Assembly: GCF_030848305.1 (NCBI RefSeq)
Contig: NZ_CP114598.1
Span: 1,364,001 to 1,428,000, forward strand
DNA: 64,000 nt
Direction: 5' to 3'
Origin: Akkermansia muciniphila
GTDB taxonomy: Bacteria > Verrucomicrobiota > Verrucomicrobiia > Verrucomicrobiales > Akkermansiaceae
Numbering within the stretch: position 1 is the first letter of the stretch; each line of letters opens with the position of its first letter. The notes under the pieces are model-generated. The model was given only the letters and a program-made list of their open reading frames with translations. It was not told where the DNA came from and ran no database searches. This document shows, piece after piece, positions 20,361 to 29,512 of this stretch. A program made the position numbers and the translations under genes.

Positions 20361-21131
20361 TCAGGATGCTCCGGAATTGTTCCGTTGCCTCTCCTGCCGC
20401 ATCAGGAGGTAGCTGAGGGGTTGTTCCAGGCGCGCTTCTTCCAGCAGGGAGCGGTCCGCGAAGATGTCCGGAACGGGAGCGTCTGCCAGGATGGAGCCGT
20501 CTTTCATTACGATGCAGCGCGTGCACAGATCCATGACCATGTCCAGATCATGGGTAGCAATGATTTTGGTATGGGTGAACTGGCGCAACAGGCTGATGAG
20601 GGTACGGCGGGAGGCGGGGTCCAGGTTGGCGCTCGGTTCGTCCAGCACCAGGATGTCCGGGCTCATGGAGAGGACCGTGGCGATGGAGACGGCCCGTTTT
20701 TCCCCTCCGGAAAGGTGATGGGTCATTTTGTCTGCCAGGGCTTCCGCGTGAACATCCCGCAGGGCCTGTTCCACGCGGCGGCGGATTTCCTCCGGGGGGA
20801 GCCCCATGTTGAGCGGCCCGAAAGCCACGTCTTCCCGGACAGTAGGCATGAATAGCTGGTCTTCCGCCTGCTGGAAGACCATTCCCACGCTTTCCCGGAC
20901 GCGTGCGACGGTTTTGGGGGTCACGGGAATGTCCCCTACCCGTACCTGGCCGGAGGAGGGAGTCAGCAAACCGTTGAGGTGGAGCAGCAGCGTGGATTTC
21001 CCCGCGCCGTTCCCGCCTACGACGGCAACGGATTCCCCGTGGGTGATGCGCAGGGAGACGCCGTTCAGCGCCGGAGGGGAATCCGGGTAGCTGAAACACA
21101 GGTCAATGGTTTCTACAAGGTGGTGGCTCAT
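20361..21131 (-). CDS. cbiO: Cobalt/nickel ECF transporter ATPase
   Basis: A 256-residue ATPase. It has Walker A VGGNGAGKST, FQQAEDQLFMPTVREDVAFG (the Q-loop region typical of ECF ATPases), LSGGEKR, LVLDEPSANLD and ATHDLDMV. The start at 21131 overlaps the cbiQ stop by 4 bases (ATGA), which decides the start. With CbiM and CbiQ it forms an energy-coupling factor importer for divalent Co2+ or Ni2+. Confidence 0.92.
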   Translation of the reverse strand: MSHHLVETIDLCFSYPDSPPALNGVSLRITHGESVAVVGGNGAGKSTLLLHLNGLLTPSSGQVRVGDIPVTPKTVARVRESVGMVFQQAEDQLFMPTVREDVAFGPLNMGLPPEEIRRRVEQALRDVHAEALADKMTHHLSGGEKRAVSIATVLSMSPDILVLDEPSANLDPASRRTLISLLRQFTHTKIIATHDLDMVMDLCTRCIVMKDGSILADAPVPDIFADRSLLEEARLEQPLSYLLMRQERQRNNSGAS

Positions 21132-21940
21132 GGGATGAGGCTGCGGGCGCACTGGCCCGCGAGCATGGTGATGTTGAAACAGCGGAACAGAATGACGAGA
21201 ACGCAGAAAAGAAGGCCTCCCGCTGCGCCGCGTCCGGTGATGACGCTGCGGGAACTGACGAATTCAGGGTCTTCCCCGCCTCTGCACAGGACGGCCTGGT
21301 AAATGCGTTCCGCCCGCCCGAATGTCCGCAGCAGGAGCTGTCCGGCCATAGCCCCCCACGTGGAAAGAGGGATGGGCCCGGAGCTTCCCCGCCGGGAACG
21401 GAAGGCCATCAGCATATGTTGGCATTCATCCACCAGGATAAAGGCGTACCGGTACAGGAAGGCCATCAGCGTGATAAGAATGCGCGGGGCGCCGAGCTGC
21501 CTCAGGCCGCGGCAGAGAGGCGCAAAGCCGGTGGAGGCCAACAGGGTGAAGGCGCCCAGGATGGTGAGCATGCACCTCAGGATGATGGAGATGAAGGAAA
21601 TCATGCCCTGCGTGACGGGGATGCCGAACCATTCTCCCATGGGAGTTCTGTCCACCAGAGGGTTGAAGATGCCGATCATGACGGCGACGGGCAGCAGCCA
21701 CAGGGCGCGTTTCAGAAGGTAGCCCAGGGGAAGGCCCGCCAGGCGGATGACGCAGACCGGGAACAGGAAGAAAGGCAGGAGCCCCGTGATTTCCTGCGGA
21801 GGCCAGGAAAGAACGCAGATTTGATAGACGAGGAAAGTTCCGATTTTAATGCGGACGTCCAGACGGTGAATGCCGGTATTTCCGCAGGAAAACCGGTCCA
21901 TTTGGCGGAATTGCTGTGAGGCGTCCGTAAAAAGCGGCAT
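21128..21940 (-). CDS. cbiQ: Cobalt/nickel ECF transporter transmembrane component
   Basis: A 270-residue integral membrane protein with about five to six hydrophobic segments. The C-terminal cytoplasmic helices contain MAFRSRRGS and FGRAERIYQAVLCRGG, which correspond to the two coupling motifs through which EcfT/CbiQ subunits dock on the ATPase. It overlaps cbiO and sits 8 bases after cbiM. Confidence 0.88.
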   Translation of the reverse strand: MPLFTDASQQFRQMDRFSCGNTGIHRLDVRIKIGTFLVYQICVLSWPPQEITGLLPFFLFPVCVIRLAGLPLGYLLKRALWLLPVAVMIGIFNPLVDRTPMGEWFGIPVTQGMISFISIILRCMLTILGAFTLLASTGFAPLCRGLRQLGAPRILITLMAFLYRYAFILVDECQHMLMAFRSRRGSSGPIPLSTWGAMAGQLLLRTFGRAERIYQAVLCRGGEDPEFVSSRSVITGRGAAGGLLFCVLVILFRCFNITMLAGQCARSLIP

Positions 21941-21948
21941 GGGAAGGG

Positions 21949-22992
21949 TCAGCGGGGGCAGCGGCTGTGCGGTTTTCTGCCGAACAGGAAACCGGCCGCA
22001 AAAATAAGGGCTGCGATAATGGCGCTTCCCAGCACGCCGGCCATGCTCGTTTCAGGGTTGACAATGGAAGAAGCGGATTCCGTTTCTGCGGTGTTTGCCC
22101 CGTCACCGGCGGGAAAGGCGTAATCCGGCATGATGGCGGTGGCCGCCTGGACGGTTTCCAGACTTTGATGGAGGGGGGACGGTTCCGCCAATCTGGCTTC
22201 TTCCGACCCGGTGACGCCGGCTACAGACCATTCCAGTCCGTCAGGATAGGCGGAGGCGAACCAGGAGAGGGCGGCCCCGCAGAGCAGGGCCGCTACCGCA
22301 AAGATGCCCAACACGGTCCAAGATGCTTTTTTGGCGGTTCCGGTTTCCAAATCGGCCGGGCGCAGCAGGGATGGCTGTGCCTTGCTGATGAAGATGACGA
22401 CGGCGGCCGTAGCAAGCCCTTCTACGGCGCCGATGGCCAGATGAATGGGCAGCATCAGTTCCACGAATTGGGCGAAGGGCAGTGCTGAGATGCCGGAGGC
22501 CGTTGTTTCCAGGACGACGGCGAAGGCTCCCATCTGAAGCCCGATGACGGCGGCGGTGACGCTGGACAGCGTAATACGGCCCGTGCCGGGGTGTTTGCCG
22601 GCCAGGGGCCTGTAAATGAAGGGGTAGGCCACCAGGCAGGAGAAGAAGCCCATGTTGAAGATGTTGCAGCCCAGGGCCAGCAGCCCTCCGTCCGCAAAGA
22701 AAAGCGCCTGCACCGCCAGGATGGCCGCCATGACCAGAAAACCCGCATACGGTCCCAAAAGAATTGCCAGGATGAGGCCGCCGCCCAGATGGCCGCTGGA
22801 TCCGGTGCCCGGAATGGTGAAATTCAGCATCTGGCAGGCGAAGATGAAGGCCCCCAGCACGCCCATGAGCGGGACGAGCCGCATTTCTTTTTCCTGCCTG
22901 ACTTTGTGCGCGCAGAGCATTGTCATTGCAGCGGAAGCCGCCCACATGGTACAGCCTGCCGCCGGTGAGATGAAGCCGTCCGCCATATGCAT
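21949..22992 (-). CDS. cbiM: Cobalt/nickel ECF transporter substrate-binding protein, CbiM with fused PDGLE domain
   Basis: A 347-residue membrane protein. The N-terminus MHMADGFISP provides the metal-binding His at position 2 (in family terms), with further His at HLGGG and PIHLAIG. About seven membrane segments cover residues 10-205. A second part (about 225-347) has two membrane segments and PDGLE at 250-254, the CbiN-like module that is often a separate gene. No separate cbiN is present. The ATG at 22992 and at 22986 both start near the conserved motif. Confidence 0.92.
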   Translation of the reverse strand: MHMADGFISPAAGCTMWAASAAMTMLCAHKVRQEKEMRLVPLMGVLGAFIFACQMLNFTIPGTGSSGHLGGGLILAILLGPYAGFLVMAAILAVQALFFADGGLLALGCNIFNMGFFSCLVAYPFIYRPLAGKHPGTGRITLSSVTAAVIGLQMGAFAVVLETTASGISALPFAQFVELMLPIHLAIGAVEGLATAAVVIFISKAQPSLLRPADLETGTAKKASWTVLGIFAVAALLCGAALSWFASAYPDGLEWSVAGVTGSEEARLAEPSPLHQSLETVQAATAIMPDYAFPAGDGANTAETESASSIVNPETSMAGVLGSAIIAALIFAAGFLFGRKPHSRCPR

Positions 22993-23214
22993 GATGTTGA
23001 TGCCTTTCTATTGGATGAAATGAAGTATTGCTGGCCCCGGACCGGGCAGGTTGGCGCCACTTTAGCATAAACGCCGCAAAGCCGAAGAAGGAAATGCGGC
23101 AACGGAGGAAAGTGTGTGCATCAGGCGGCAATTTTGCTGCCGCCCATGCCGGGCAAAAGATGCGGACGGGTTGGGCGTGATGCAGGCGGGAAAACTGTCT
23201 GCTAGACGGGACCC

Positions 23215-23499
23215 ATGATGAATTTTTCCATAGCCAGGTGTTTGTTTTCCATAGGGGGATGCACGACGATCCTGGGCAATATTTCCGCAGACACGGCCGT
23301 GTCTTCCGCCGGAGCCATCGGAGGCCTGGGCGTTCTGACGATTGCCGTGAACTATACGCTGAATCTGCTCAAAAAGAAGGATGAACAGTTGATGGCGAAG
23401 GATGCCCGCATTGAAGCCCTGATGGACCGCCTGATGGACAAATGCCCGAATTGCGAGCTGGCGAAGGCGGCCAACAAGTCCCTGCTGGACGATGAATGA
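23215..23499 (+). CDS. Small membrane-anchored protein of unknown function
   Basis: A 94-residue protein. Residues about 5-55 contain an N-terminal hydrophobic part and a membrane segment (GAIGGLGVLTIAVNYTLNLL). A charged helix follows (KKKDEQLMAKDARIEALMDRLMDKC), with a CPNC motif. The layout is reminiscent of small phage-type or holin-like proteins, but no family is recognised. It ends 10 bases before an 11-base G-run and converges on a lipoprotein gene. Confidence 0.6.
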   Translation: MMNFSIARCLFSIGGCTTILGNISADTAVSSAGAIGGLGVLTIAVNYTLNLLKKKDEQLMAKDARIEALMDRLMDKCPNCELAKAANKSLLDDE

Positions 23500-23509
23500 C
23501 GGCAGCCGC

Positions 23510-23520
23510 GGGGGGGGGGG
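23510..23520. repeat. Homopolymeric G-tract of 11
   Basis: Eleven consecutive G lie between two convergent genes, one base from the stop codon of the minus-strand lipoprotein gene at 23522. Tracts of this length are rare and prone to slippage. Here both reading frames close before it. Confidence 0.9.
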
Positions 23521-23521
23521 C

Positions 23522-23887
23522 TTATCTCCCGTCCGCGTCCGGCATGCGGGTGTACGTCTCCCGGGTTCCGTCCGTGTCCAGAATCAGCGTGTTTCTGCTG
23601 AGGCTGTCAATGGTGGAGGTAGCGGTGAAGAGGGAGGAATTGCCGTTTCCCATGCTTTTCCCTGTCAGGGTCAGGCGGTTGCCGTCCAGCTGCCAGCTTT
23701 GGTAGAGAAGCGTGTGCATGTTGATGGAGACGGCCCTGCCGTCCGGCAGGAGCCGCATTCCCTGCACGTTCCCGGGCTGTCCGGGGACGGGTTGGATCCA
23801 GGAGCCGGAGAGGCTGTCGGGAGTGGGCTGCATGGAACAGGATGCCGCCAGCAGGGACAGGGCCGGGAGAAAGAAGGAAAATCTCAT
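23522..23887 (-). CDS. Lipocalin-like small lipoprotein
   Basis: A 121-residue protein with a lipoprotein signal peptide, lipobox LAASC (cysteine at residue 17). The mature part is beta-rich, beginning SLSGSWIQPV and followed by strands separated by short turns, as in lipocalin-like domains of secreted bacterial proteins. Substrate is unknown. It lies 9 bases after argB in the same orientation. Confidence 0.72.
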   Translation of the reverse strand: MRFSFFLPALSLLAASCSMQPTPDSLSGSWIQPVPGQPGNVQGMRLLPDGRAVSINMHTLLYQSWQLDGNRLTLTGKSMGNGNSSLFTATSTIDSLSRNTLILDTDGTRETYTRMPDADGR

Positions 23888-23896
23888 GGCGGGGAA

Positions 23897-24790
23897 TCAG
23901 CGTTGTTCACGGATGATTTCCGTGCCGATGCCGTCCGGAGTGAAAATTTCCAGCAGCAGGGTATGGGGCAGGCGTCCGTCAATGAAATGCACTTTGCGCA
24001 CGCCCGCGTTCAGGGCGTCAATGGCGGAGTGGATTTTGGGAATCATGCCGCCGGACACGGTGCCGTCCTTGATGAGGTCGAGGGCTTCCGTACGCGTGAC
24101 GGATTTAATGAGGGTGGAGGGATCCGAAGGGTCTTTCATGATTCCGGGGACATCGGAGATATAAATAAGCTTCACCGGCTTGAGTTCCTTGGCCAGGGCG
24201 GCTGCCGCCAGGTCTGCGTTCACATTGAGCGGTTTATGGGTTCCCAGCTCTTTTGCCAGCGGAGAGACGATGGGAGTGATCTGAAGTTCCAGCGCTTCCG
24301 TGATGCGCTCCGTCAGACAACCGATGACGTTGCCCACTTCACCGATATCTATGGGGTTGCCCTGTTCATCTTTTTCATGGATGCGTTCCCCCACGAAGAT
24401 TTCCGTGCCGGGGATGCCTACGCCCTTGCCGCCGTAGTCGCGGAACATTTGGACCAGGCCGGGATTGATGGTTCCGGAGAGGGTGCGTTCCACGATGGAA
24501 ATGGCTTCCGGAGTCGTGACGCGGAGCCCGTTGACGAAACGGGCTTCCAGCCCCGCCTCCGCCATCGCCTTGGAAATGGCTTTGCCTCCGCCGTGGACGA
24601 TCACGGGGTTGAAGCCCAGGACCTCCAGCAGAACGATGTCCCGCATGAGCTTCTTGACCAGGCGGGCGTCATCCATGGCGCTGCCGCCGAATTTAATGAG
24701 GAATGTTTTGTCCCTGTAGGCCTGGAGGTAGGGGAGGGCGCCGACAATGACGGAGGCCTGTTCAATCAGGCGGGTGATTTTGGAGTCCAT
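23897..24790 (-). CDS. argB: Acetylglutamate kinase
   Basis: A 297-residue amino-acid kinase that phosphorylates N-acetylglutamate in arginine synthesis. FLIKFGGSAMDD is the ATP-binding start, VIVHGGGKAIS the substrate loop, NVNADLAAAALAKEL and SGGMIPKIHSAIDAL the C-terminal nucleotide-binding blocks. The N-terminal helix (IEQASVIVGALPYLQAYRDK) is the form seen in arginine-regulated hexameric enzymes. Confidence 0.96.
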   Translation of the reverse strand: MDSKITRLIEQASVIVGALPYLQAYRDKTFLIKFGGSAMDDARLVKKLMRDIVLLEVLGFNPVIVHGGGKAISKAMAEAGLEARFVNGLRVTTPEAISIVERTLSGTINPGLVQMFRDYGGKGVGIPGTEIFVGERIHEKDEQGNPIDIGEVGNVIGCLTERITEALELQITPIVSPLAKELGTHKPLNVNADLAAAALAKELKPVKLIYISDVPGIMKDPSDPSTLIKSVTRTEALDLIKDGTVSGGMIPKIHSAIDALNAGVRKVHFIDGRLPHTLLLEIFTPDGIGTEIIREQR

Positions 24791-24852
24791 GTCAGTAATG
24801 AAACGGTAGGAGTTTTAACGGAAGGAGAGGGAGATGTTGAGGCAGGCCCCGT

Positions 24853-25845
24853 TCAAAGCAGGCGCCTGCTTCTGAAGTAAACCAGGGGAAGAATGATGGA
24901 AACGAGCATGACCACCAGGGAGATGTAGTAGCCGTATTCGTTTTCCAGGCCGGGCATGTGGGCGAAGTTCATGCCGTAAATGCTGGCGATCAGAGTGGGC
25001 GGCATAAAGACCACGGCCGCCACGGTGAAGATTTTAACGATTTCGTTCTGTTCGATGTTGATGAGGCCCAGAACGGCGTCCAGCATGAAGTTGACGTTGC
25101 TGGAAAGAAAGTTGGCGTATTCGGAAAGGGAGGTGACGTCACGGCTCAGAGGGCGCAGCTTGATGTACAGCGTGGAGTTGGTGTCGTCCAGAGCCTCTTC
25201 ATTGCTGGCGTATGTGAGCAGGCGCAGAAGGTTGACCAGGCAGTCCCGCTGGCGGGTGAGCAGGTCGCCCACGCGGCCCAGATCCTGGAGCGTCAGGCGC
25301 AGGGCGCTGGAGACGGGCACACGCTTGCTGGATTTTCCCTCAGGTTCGTCCCGGCGGAAAATGTTTTTGGAAAGGCGGTCCAGTTCCGCGCCGAAACGTT
25401 CCAGCACGTCCGCCTGCCGGTCCACGATGGTTTCCAGAAGACCGGTGAAAACCTGGTCCCGGCTGATCTGCTTCTGGCGCAGGAGCTGGTGGGAAAAAAC
25501 GCGGAAGGAATAGGAGTCCGAATGGCGGATAGTGATGATTTTAGCCCCCATGAGGACGAAGGTGATTTCCGACAGGGAGGGGGATTCCGTATCCACCCGG
25601 CTGAGAACCGTGGTGGTCATGAAGCGCGCCCCGTCTTCCGTGTACAGACGGCTGGTGGCCTCAATCTCCCGCATTTCGTCATAGGTCGGCATTTCCAGCC
25701 CGCAGAGGCGTTCCACAAACTTGATTTCCGCCGGTTCCGGGGTAAGGAGGTCAATCCAGAAGACGGAATCCAAGTGCTGTTCCGCCGCATCCACCTGGGT
25801 GGTGCGCTCAATGCCTTCCGGGGTTTGACGATAGAGCCGGATCAT
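24853..25845 (-). CDS. corA: CorA-family Mg2+ (or Co2+/Ni2+) transporter
   Basis: A 330-residue protein with a long soluble N-terminal half containing charged helices, then two membrane segments. The signature YGMNF lies at the end of the first (AVVFMPPTLIASIYGMNF), followed by MPGLENEYGYY and the second membrane segment. A basic C-terminus (YFRSRRLL) is typical. The start at 25845 gives a full-length family member; upstream sequence in the same frame is low-complexity. Confidence 0.92.
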   Translation of the reverse strand: MIRLYRQTPEGIERTTQVDAAEQHLDSVFWIDLLTPEPAEIKFVERLCGLEMPTYDEMREIEATSRLYTEDGARFMTTTVLSRVDTESPSLSEITFVLMGAKIITIRHSDSYSFRVFSHQLLRQKQISRDQVFTGLLETIVDRQADVLERFGAELDRLSKNIFRRDEPEGKSSKRVPVSSALRLTLQDLGRVGDLLTRQRDCLVNLLRLLTYASNEEALDDTNSTLYIKLRPLSRDVTSLSEYANFLSSNVNFMLDAVLGLINIEQNEIVKIFTVAAVVFMPPTLIASIYGMNFAHMPGLENEYGYYISLVVMLVSIILPLVYFRSRRLL

Positions 25846-25950
25846 GCCGTTGATTTGGGTGGGGGGATGGAACGATGCCGCGCATGAGGTCGAGTGACGC
25901 CCAACGCGGGCATGATGCCTTGTTTGTACAGGGAAGGGAAGTAAAAAGGG

Positions 25951-25991
25951 TGACAAAAAGAGGCCCGGTCCCCAGGATGGGAACCGGGCCT
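25951..25991 (-). terminator. Terminator of rplI
   Basis: On the minus strand a strong GC-rich stem (AGGCCCGGT with ACCGGGCCT, extended by CCC/GGG across a mismatch) closes a 5-nt loop and is followed by CTTTTTG. It lies about 24 bases after the rplI stop. Confidence 0.85.
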
Positions 25992-26014
25992 GCCGGAAAA
26001 GGGATGCGCGCCTC

Positions 26015-26470
26015 TTAGGCGTTTTCCTTGACGACCACCTTGAGCGTGGCTTCCACCTGGGGATGCACCTTGATGACGACTTCGTGTTCGCCTTCGCTCT
26101 TGATCGGTTTTTCGAGTTCAATAGCCCGGCGGTCCACTTCCACTCCCTGAGCGGTCAGGGCATCGTGAATGTTCTGGTTGGTGATGGCGCCGAACGCCTT
26201 GCCGCCCTGGCCCACTTCAAGAGTGAGGTCTACGGTCAGTCCGCTGATCTTGGCGGCCACTTCCTGAGCGGCGCTGAGTTCTTCCGCTTCGCGCTTGGCG
26301 CGGGCGGCCTGAAGATTGGCGATGAAACGGCGGTTGGATGCCGTTGCTTCGTGGGCCAGACCCTTGGGAATGAGGTAGTTGCGGCCATAGCCAGCCTTAA
26401 CGGTCACCAGGTCGGCTTCTGCGCCGAGCCCTTCAATTTTTGTTGCGAGAATTACTTCCATCGTTGCCAT
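26015..26470 (-). CDS. rplI: 50S ribosomal protein L9
   Basis: A 151-residue protein. It has the L9 pattern of an N-terminal globular domain (MEVILATKIEGLGAEADLV then GYGRNYLIPKGLA, the rRNA-binding loop), a long central helix (about 45-75), and a C-terminal domain. A first ATG at 26470 gives two or three extra residues; ATG at 26461 matches the family's usual MxVILL start. No rpsF or rpsR is adjacent. Confidence 0.96.
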   Translation of the reverse strand: MATMEVILATKIEGLGAEADLVTVKAGYGRNYLIPKGLAHEATASNRRFIANLQAARAKREAEELSAAQEVAAKISGLTVDLTLEVGQGGKAFGAITNQNIHDALTAQGVEVDRRAIELEKPIKSEGEHEVVIKVHPQVEATLKVVVKENA

Positions 26471-26506
26471 GGCTAAAAAGAAATGGTTATTTGTGAGCGG
26501 TTGAAG

Positions 26507-26531
26507 TAGTAAGTATTCGCCCGAATGTCAA
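26507..26531 (-). promoter_or_regulatory. Possible promoter of rplI
   Basis: On the minus strand a perfect TTGACA (26526-26531) lies about 55 bases before the rplI start, with a TAC-rich region about 15 bases further on. The -10 match is poor. Confidence 0.4.
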
Positions 26532-26708
26532 GACAAGAGCGATAAAAAGGGCGTTTTTTTATGTTTTGGGAGGAAAAATCCTTCCCGTTGTCATGATTGG
26601 TGACATTGCGCTTGCTTCACGCGGCAGTAGTATGTAGGGAAAGGAACCGCATTTATCGCGTTCCCTCCCGGAGGGGGCGCCGCGGGTACATTACAGATAT
26701 TTGATCTT

Positions 26709-28256
26709 ATGGCTATTCAGCGCGCATTGATATCCGTTTCCGACAAGACGGGCCTGGAGGGGTTTGCCAAGGGCCTGCATGAGTTTGGAGTAGAGCTTAT
26801 TTCCACTGGCGGGACCGCCGCCTTCCTGAAAGGCCTGGGCCTTCCGGTGATTGAGATTTCCGACTATACCGGAGAGCCTGAGTTGTTTGAAGGGCGCCTG
26901 AAGACGCTGCATCCCATGGTGCACGGGGGCCTGCTGCACCGCCGCGACAATGAGGAGCATGTGCGCCAGGCCAAGGAAAACGGCATCAAGCCCATCGACC
27001 TGGTTTGCGTGAACCTGTATCCTTTTGAAGAAACCGTCGCCAGGCCCGGAGTCACGCTGGAGGAAGCGATTGAAAAGATAGATATCGGCGGGCCGTCCAT
27101 GCTCCGTTCCGCCGCCAAGAATTACGCTTCCGTCACGGTGGTTTCGGACCCCGCGGATTACGCGCGCATTCTGGATGAAATGCAGACCCACAAGGGGGAC
27201 ACGACCCTGAAAACCCGTGAAAACCTGGCGGTGAAGGTGTTTATGCGCACCTCCAATTACGATAACGCCATCACGAATTATCTTGGCCACCAGAGCGCGG
27301 AAAGCACCAAGGGCAGCTTCTGCATCTGCGCTCCCCTGTATCAGGAATTGCGTTACGGGGACAACCCCCACCAGGAAGCCAGCCTGTACGGCAGCTTCGG
27401 GGACATTTTCCACCAGCTCCAGGGCAAGGAGCTTTCCTATACGAACGTGCTGGACATTGAAGGGGCCGCCGAGCTGATTACCCAGTTCCGCCGCCCGACG
27501 GTGGGCATTTTGAAGCACACGAACCCCTGCGGCGTGGGCCAGGACGACGAAGACCTGCGCAACGCATGGCAGAAGGCTTTTGAAACGGATACGCAGGCCC
27601 CCTTCGGCGGCGTGATCGTGGTCAACCGCCCGATGACGGAAGGCCTGGCCCGTGTGCTGAGCGCCATTTTCACGGATGTCATCATCGCTCCGGAGTATGA
27701 TGCGGAAGCCCGCGCCATTCTCCAGAAAAAGAAAAATTGCCGCATCATCCGCATGAACACGGAAGCCTGGATGCAGGCGCGCCGCGAACCCATCATCCGT
27801 TCCGCGCCCGGCGGATTCATGACCATGAAGCGGGATACGGACGTGATGGGTCTGGACAATCTGGAGGCCAAGGTGGTGACCAAGCGCCCCCCGACCGAGG
27901 AAGAATTGACCGCCATGCGTTTCAACTGGCGCGTCGTGAAGCAGGTTCATTCCAACGCCATCGTTTTTGGCGGCACGGACCGCACGCTTGGCATCGGCGC
28001 CGGGCAGATGAGCCGTGTGGATTCCGCCCGCATTGCCGTCTGGAAGGCCGGACAGGCCGGACTGGATCTGAAGGGCAGCGTTGTAGCGTCTGACGCCATG
28101 TTCCCGTTTGCGGACGGTCTCCAGGTCGCCATTGACGCCGGAGCCACCGCCTGCATCCAGCCCGGAGGCTCCATCCGCGACGAGGAAGTGATTGCCGCCG
28201 CTGACGCCGCAGGAATTGCCATGGTATTTACGGGACACCGGCATTTCCTCCATTAA
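26709..28256 (+). CDS. purH: Bifunctional AICAR transformylase / IMP cyclohydrolase
   Basis: A 515-residue enzyme for the last two steps of IMP synthesis. The N-terminal cyclohydrolase (MGS-like) domain runs from [19 protein letters not shown] through STGGTA and [17 protein letters not shown]. The transformylase half has [38 protein letters not shown], the NAIVF strand and [11 protein letters not shown]. Length and motif order are normal. pdxJ follows 39 bases later. Confidence 0.97.
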   Translation: MAIQRALISVSDKTGLEGFAKGLHEFGVELISTGGTAAFLKGLGLPVIEISDYTGEPELFEGRLKTLHPMVHGGLLHRRDNEEHVRQAKENGIKPIDLVCVNLYPFEETVARPGVTLEEAIEKIDIGGPSMLRSAAKNYASVTVVSDPADYARILDEMQTHKGDTTLKTRENLAVKVFMRTSNYDNAITNYLGHQSAESTKGSFCICAPLYQELRYGDNPHQEASLYGSFGDIFHQLQGKELSYTNVLDIEGAAELITQFRRPTVGILKHTNPCGVGQDDEDLRNAWQKAFETDTQAPFGGVIVVNRPMTEGLARVLSAIFTDVIIAPEYDAEARAILQKKKNCRIIRMNTEAWMQARREPIIRSAPGGFMTMKRDTDVMGLDNLEAKVVTKRPPTEEELTAMRFNWRVVKQVHSNAIVFGGTDRTLGIGAGQMSRVDSARIAVWKAGQAGLDLKGSVVASDAMFPFADGLQVAIDAGATACIQPGGSIRDEEVIAAADAAGIAMVFTGHRHFLH

Positions 28257-28295
28257 TTTGAATGTTCGTCCCCGTCCCTTTGTCTTAAAACCGAT

Positions 28296-29036
28296 ATGCT
28301 GCTAGGTGTAAATATAGACCACATCGCCACATTGAGGCAGGCCCGCTATGCGACCATGCTGGATTCCTTCAATGTGGAGCCGAGTGTTTTGGATGCCGCT
28401 TATGCGGCGCAAAGGGGCGGGGCGGATTCCATCACCCTCCATGTCCGGGGCGACCGCCGCCACATGCAGGATGCGGATGCCCTGAGCGTCCGGGAGAGCG
28501 TGGCTCTTCCCCTGAACCTGGAAATGGGAAATACCCCGGAAATGGTGGATTTTGCCTTGCGGCTGAAACCGGACTATATCTGCATGGTTCCGGAGAAACG
28601 CGAGGAAATCACTACGGAAGGCGGCCTGGACGCCGTTTTTCATGAGAAGGAACTGGCTCCGACCATGGCAAGAATGGCCGACAACGGTATACAGGTGAGC
28701 CTGTTCATTGACCCGGAAGCGGCTCAGGTGGAGGCTGCCGCCCGTCTGGGCGCCCCCATGATTGAGCTGCATACCGGATGTTTTGCCAACCATTCCGGCA
28801 AGGAGCGCGCTGCGGAACTGGCCCGTCTGAAACGCGCTGTGGAACTGGCCCATTCCCTGGGCATCCAGGTGAATGCGGGCCATGGCATCAATTACCAGAA
28901 TCTGGAACAGTTGCTGGCTGGCGTCCCTTACCTGCATGAGCTGAATATCGGCCATACGATTGTCTCCCGCGCTCTTTTTGTGGGGATGGAACAGGCCGTG
29001 AGGGAAATGCGCCAGGCGATCGACCGCCTGAACTGA
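28296..29036 (+). CDS. pdxJ: Pyridoxine 5'-phosphate synthase
   Basis: A 246-residue TIM barrel that condenses 1-deoxyxylulose 5-phosphate and 3-amino-2-oxopropyl phosphate. It opens with LGVNIDHIATLRQAR (catalytic His), followed by GADSITLHVRGDRRH, LNLEMGN, PEKREEITTEGGLD, IELHTGCFAN and NAGHGINYQNL. It lies in a row with purH and acpS. Confidence 0.96.
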   Translation: MLLGVNIDHIATLRQARYATMLDSFNVEPSVLDAAYAAQRGGADSITLHVRGDRRHMQDADALSVRESVALPLNLEMGNTPEMVDFALRLKPDYICMVPEKREEITTEGGLDAVFHEKELAPTMARMADNGIQVSLFIDPEAAQVEAAARLGAPMIELHTGCFANHSGKERAAELARLKRAVELAHSLGIQVNAGHGINYQNLEQLLAGVPYLHELNIGHTIVSRALFVGMEQAVREMRQAIDRLN

Positions 29037-29071
29037 TTTTTCCGTTTCAATTTAATTCCGATTGCCGGAAT

Positions 29072-29458
29072 ATGAGCCGCATTGCAGGATTGGGAATGGA
29101 TTTGGCGGATCTGGAACGCGTACGCCAGGCCCTGCAGAAAAACGGGGAGGCGTTTGCGTTGCGCATCTGCACCCCGGATGAGTGGGCTTATTGCCGGAAA
29201 CACGCGGACCCCGTCCCGCGCCTGGCGGCCCGCTTTGCGGCCAAGGAAGCCGTGGCGAAAGCCCTGGGAACGGGGATTGGGGCGAAGTGCGCTTTTACGG
29301 ATGTGGAAGTGGTGCGCAATGATGCGGGGGCCCCTTCCATTCTTCTGCACGGGGCTGCGGGCGTAACCGCCCGGGAGCTGGGCATTACGGGCTGGCTCCT
29401 GACCATGACCCATTCCGGTTTGAGCGCCGCCGCCGCCGTTATTGCTTTGGCGCAATAA
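29072..29458 (+). CDS. acpS: Holo-[acyl-carrier-protein] synthase
   Basis: A 128-residue phosphopantetheinyl transferase. GLGMDLADLERV holds the metal-binding Asp, LAARFAAKEAVAKALGTG the conserved Glu/Lys pair. The end, MTHSGLSAAAAVIAL, is the usual C-terminal strand. Its product activates ACP for fatty acid synthesis. It lies 35 bases after pdxJ; pdxJ-acpS linkage is common. Confidence 0.94.
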   Translation: MSRIAGLGMDLADLERVRQALQKNGEAFALRICTPDEWAYCRKHADPVPRLAARFAAKEAVAKALGTGIGAKCAFTDVEVVRNDAGAPSILLHGAAGVTARELGITGWLLTMTHSGLSAAAAVIALAQ

Positions 29459-29462
29459 AAAA

Positions 29463-29489
29463 GCCGTTCCTTTGGAAGAAAGGAACGGC
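29463..29489 (-). terminator. Terminator shared by acpS and the PEP-CTERM gene
   Basis: A perfect 11-bp stem (29463-29473 with 29479-29489, loop GGAAG). On the minus strand it is followed by a run of six T, making it an excellent terminator for the minus-strand gene ending at 29513. On the plus strand the tail is weak, although it starts 4 bases after the acpS stop. Confidence 0.85.
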
Positions 29490-29512
29490 CGGTATAAAAG
29501 AGGAAGAGGAAA

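Noticed and set aside
22993-23214. A possible cobalamin riboswitch before cbiM
   Set aside because: The minus-strand leader lacks the conserved B12-box and core; only a CCTGCC fragment and a simple 7-bp hairpin (23124-23144) are seen.
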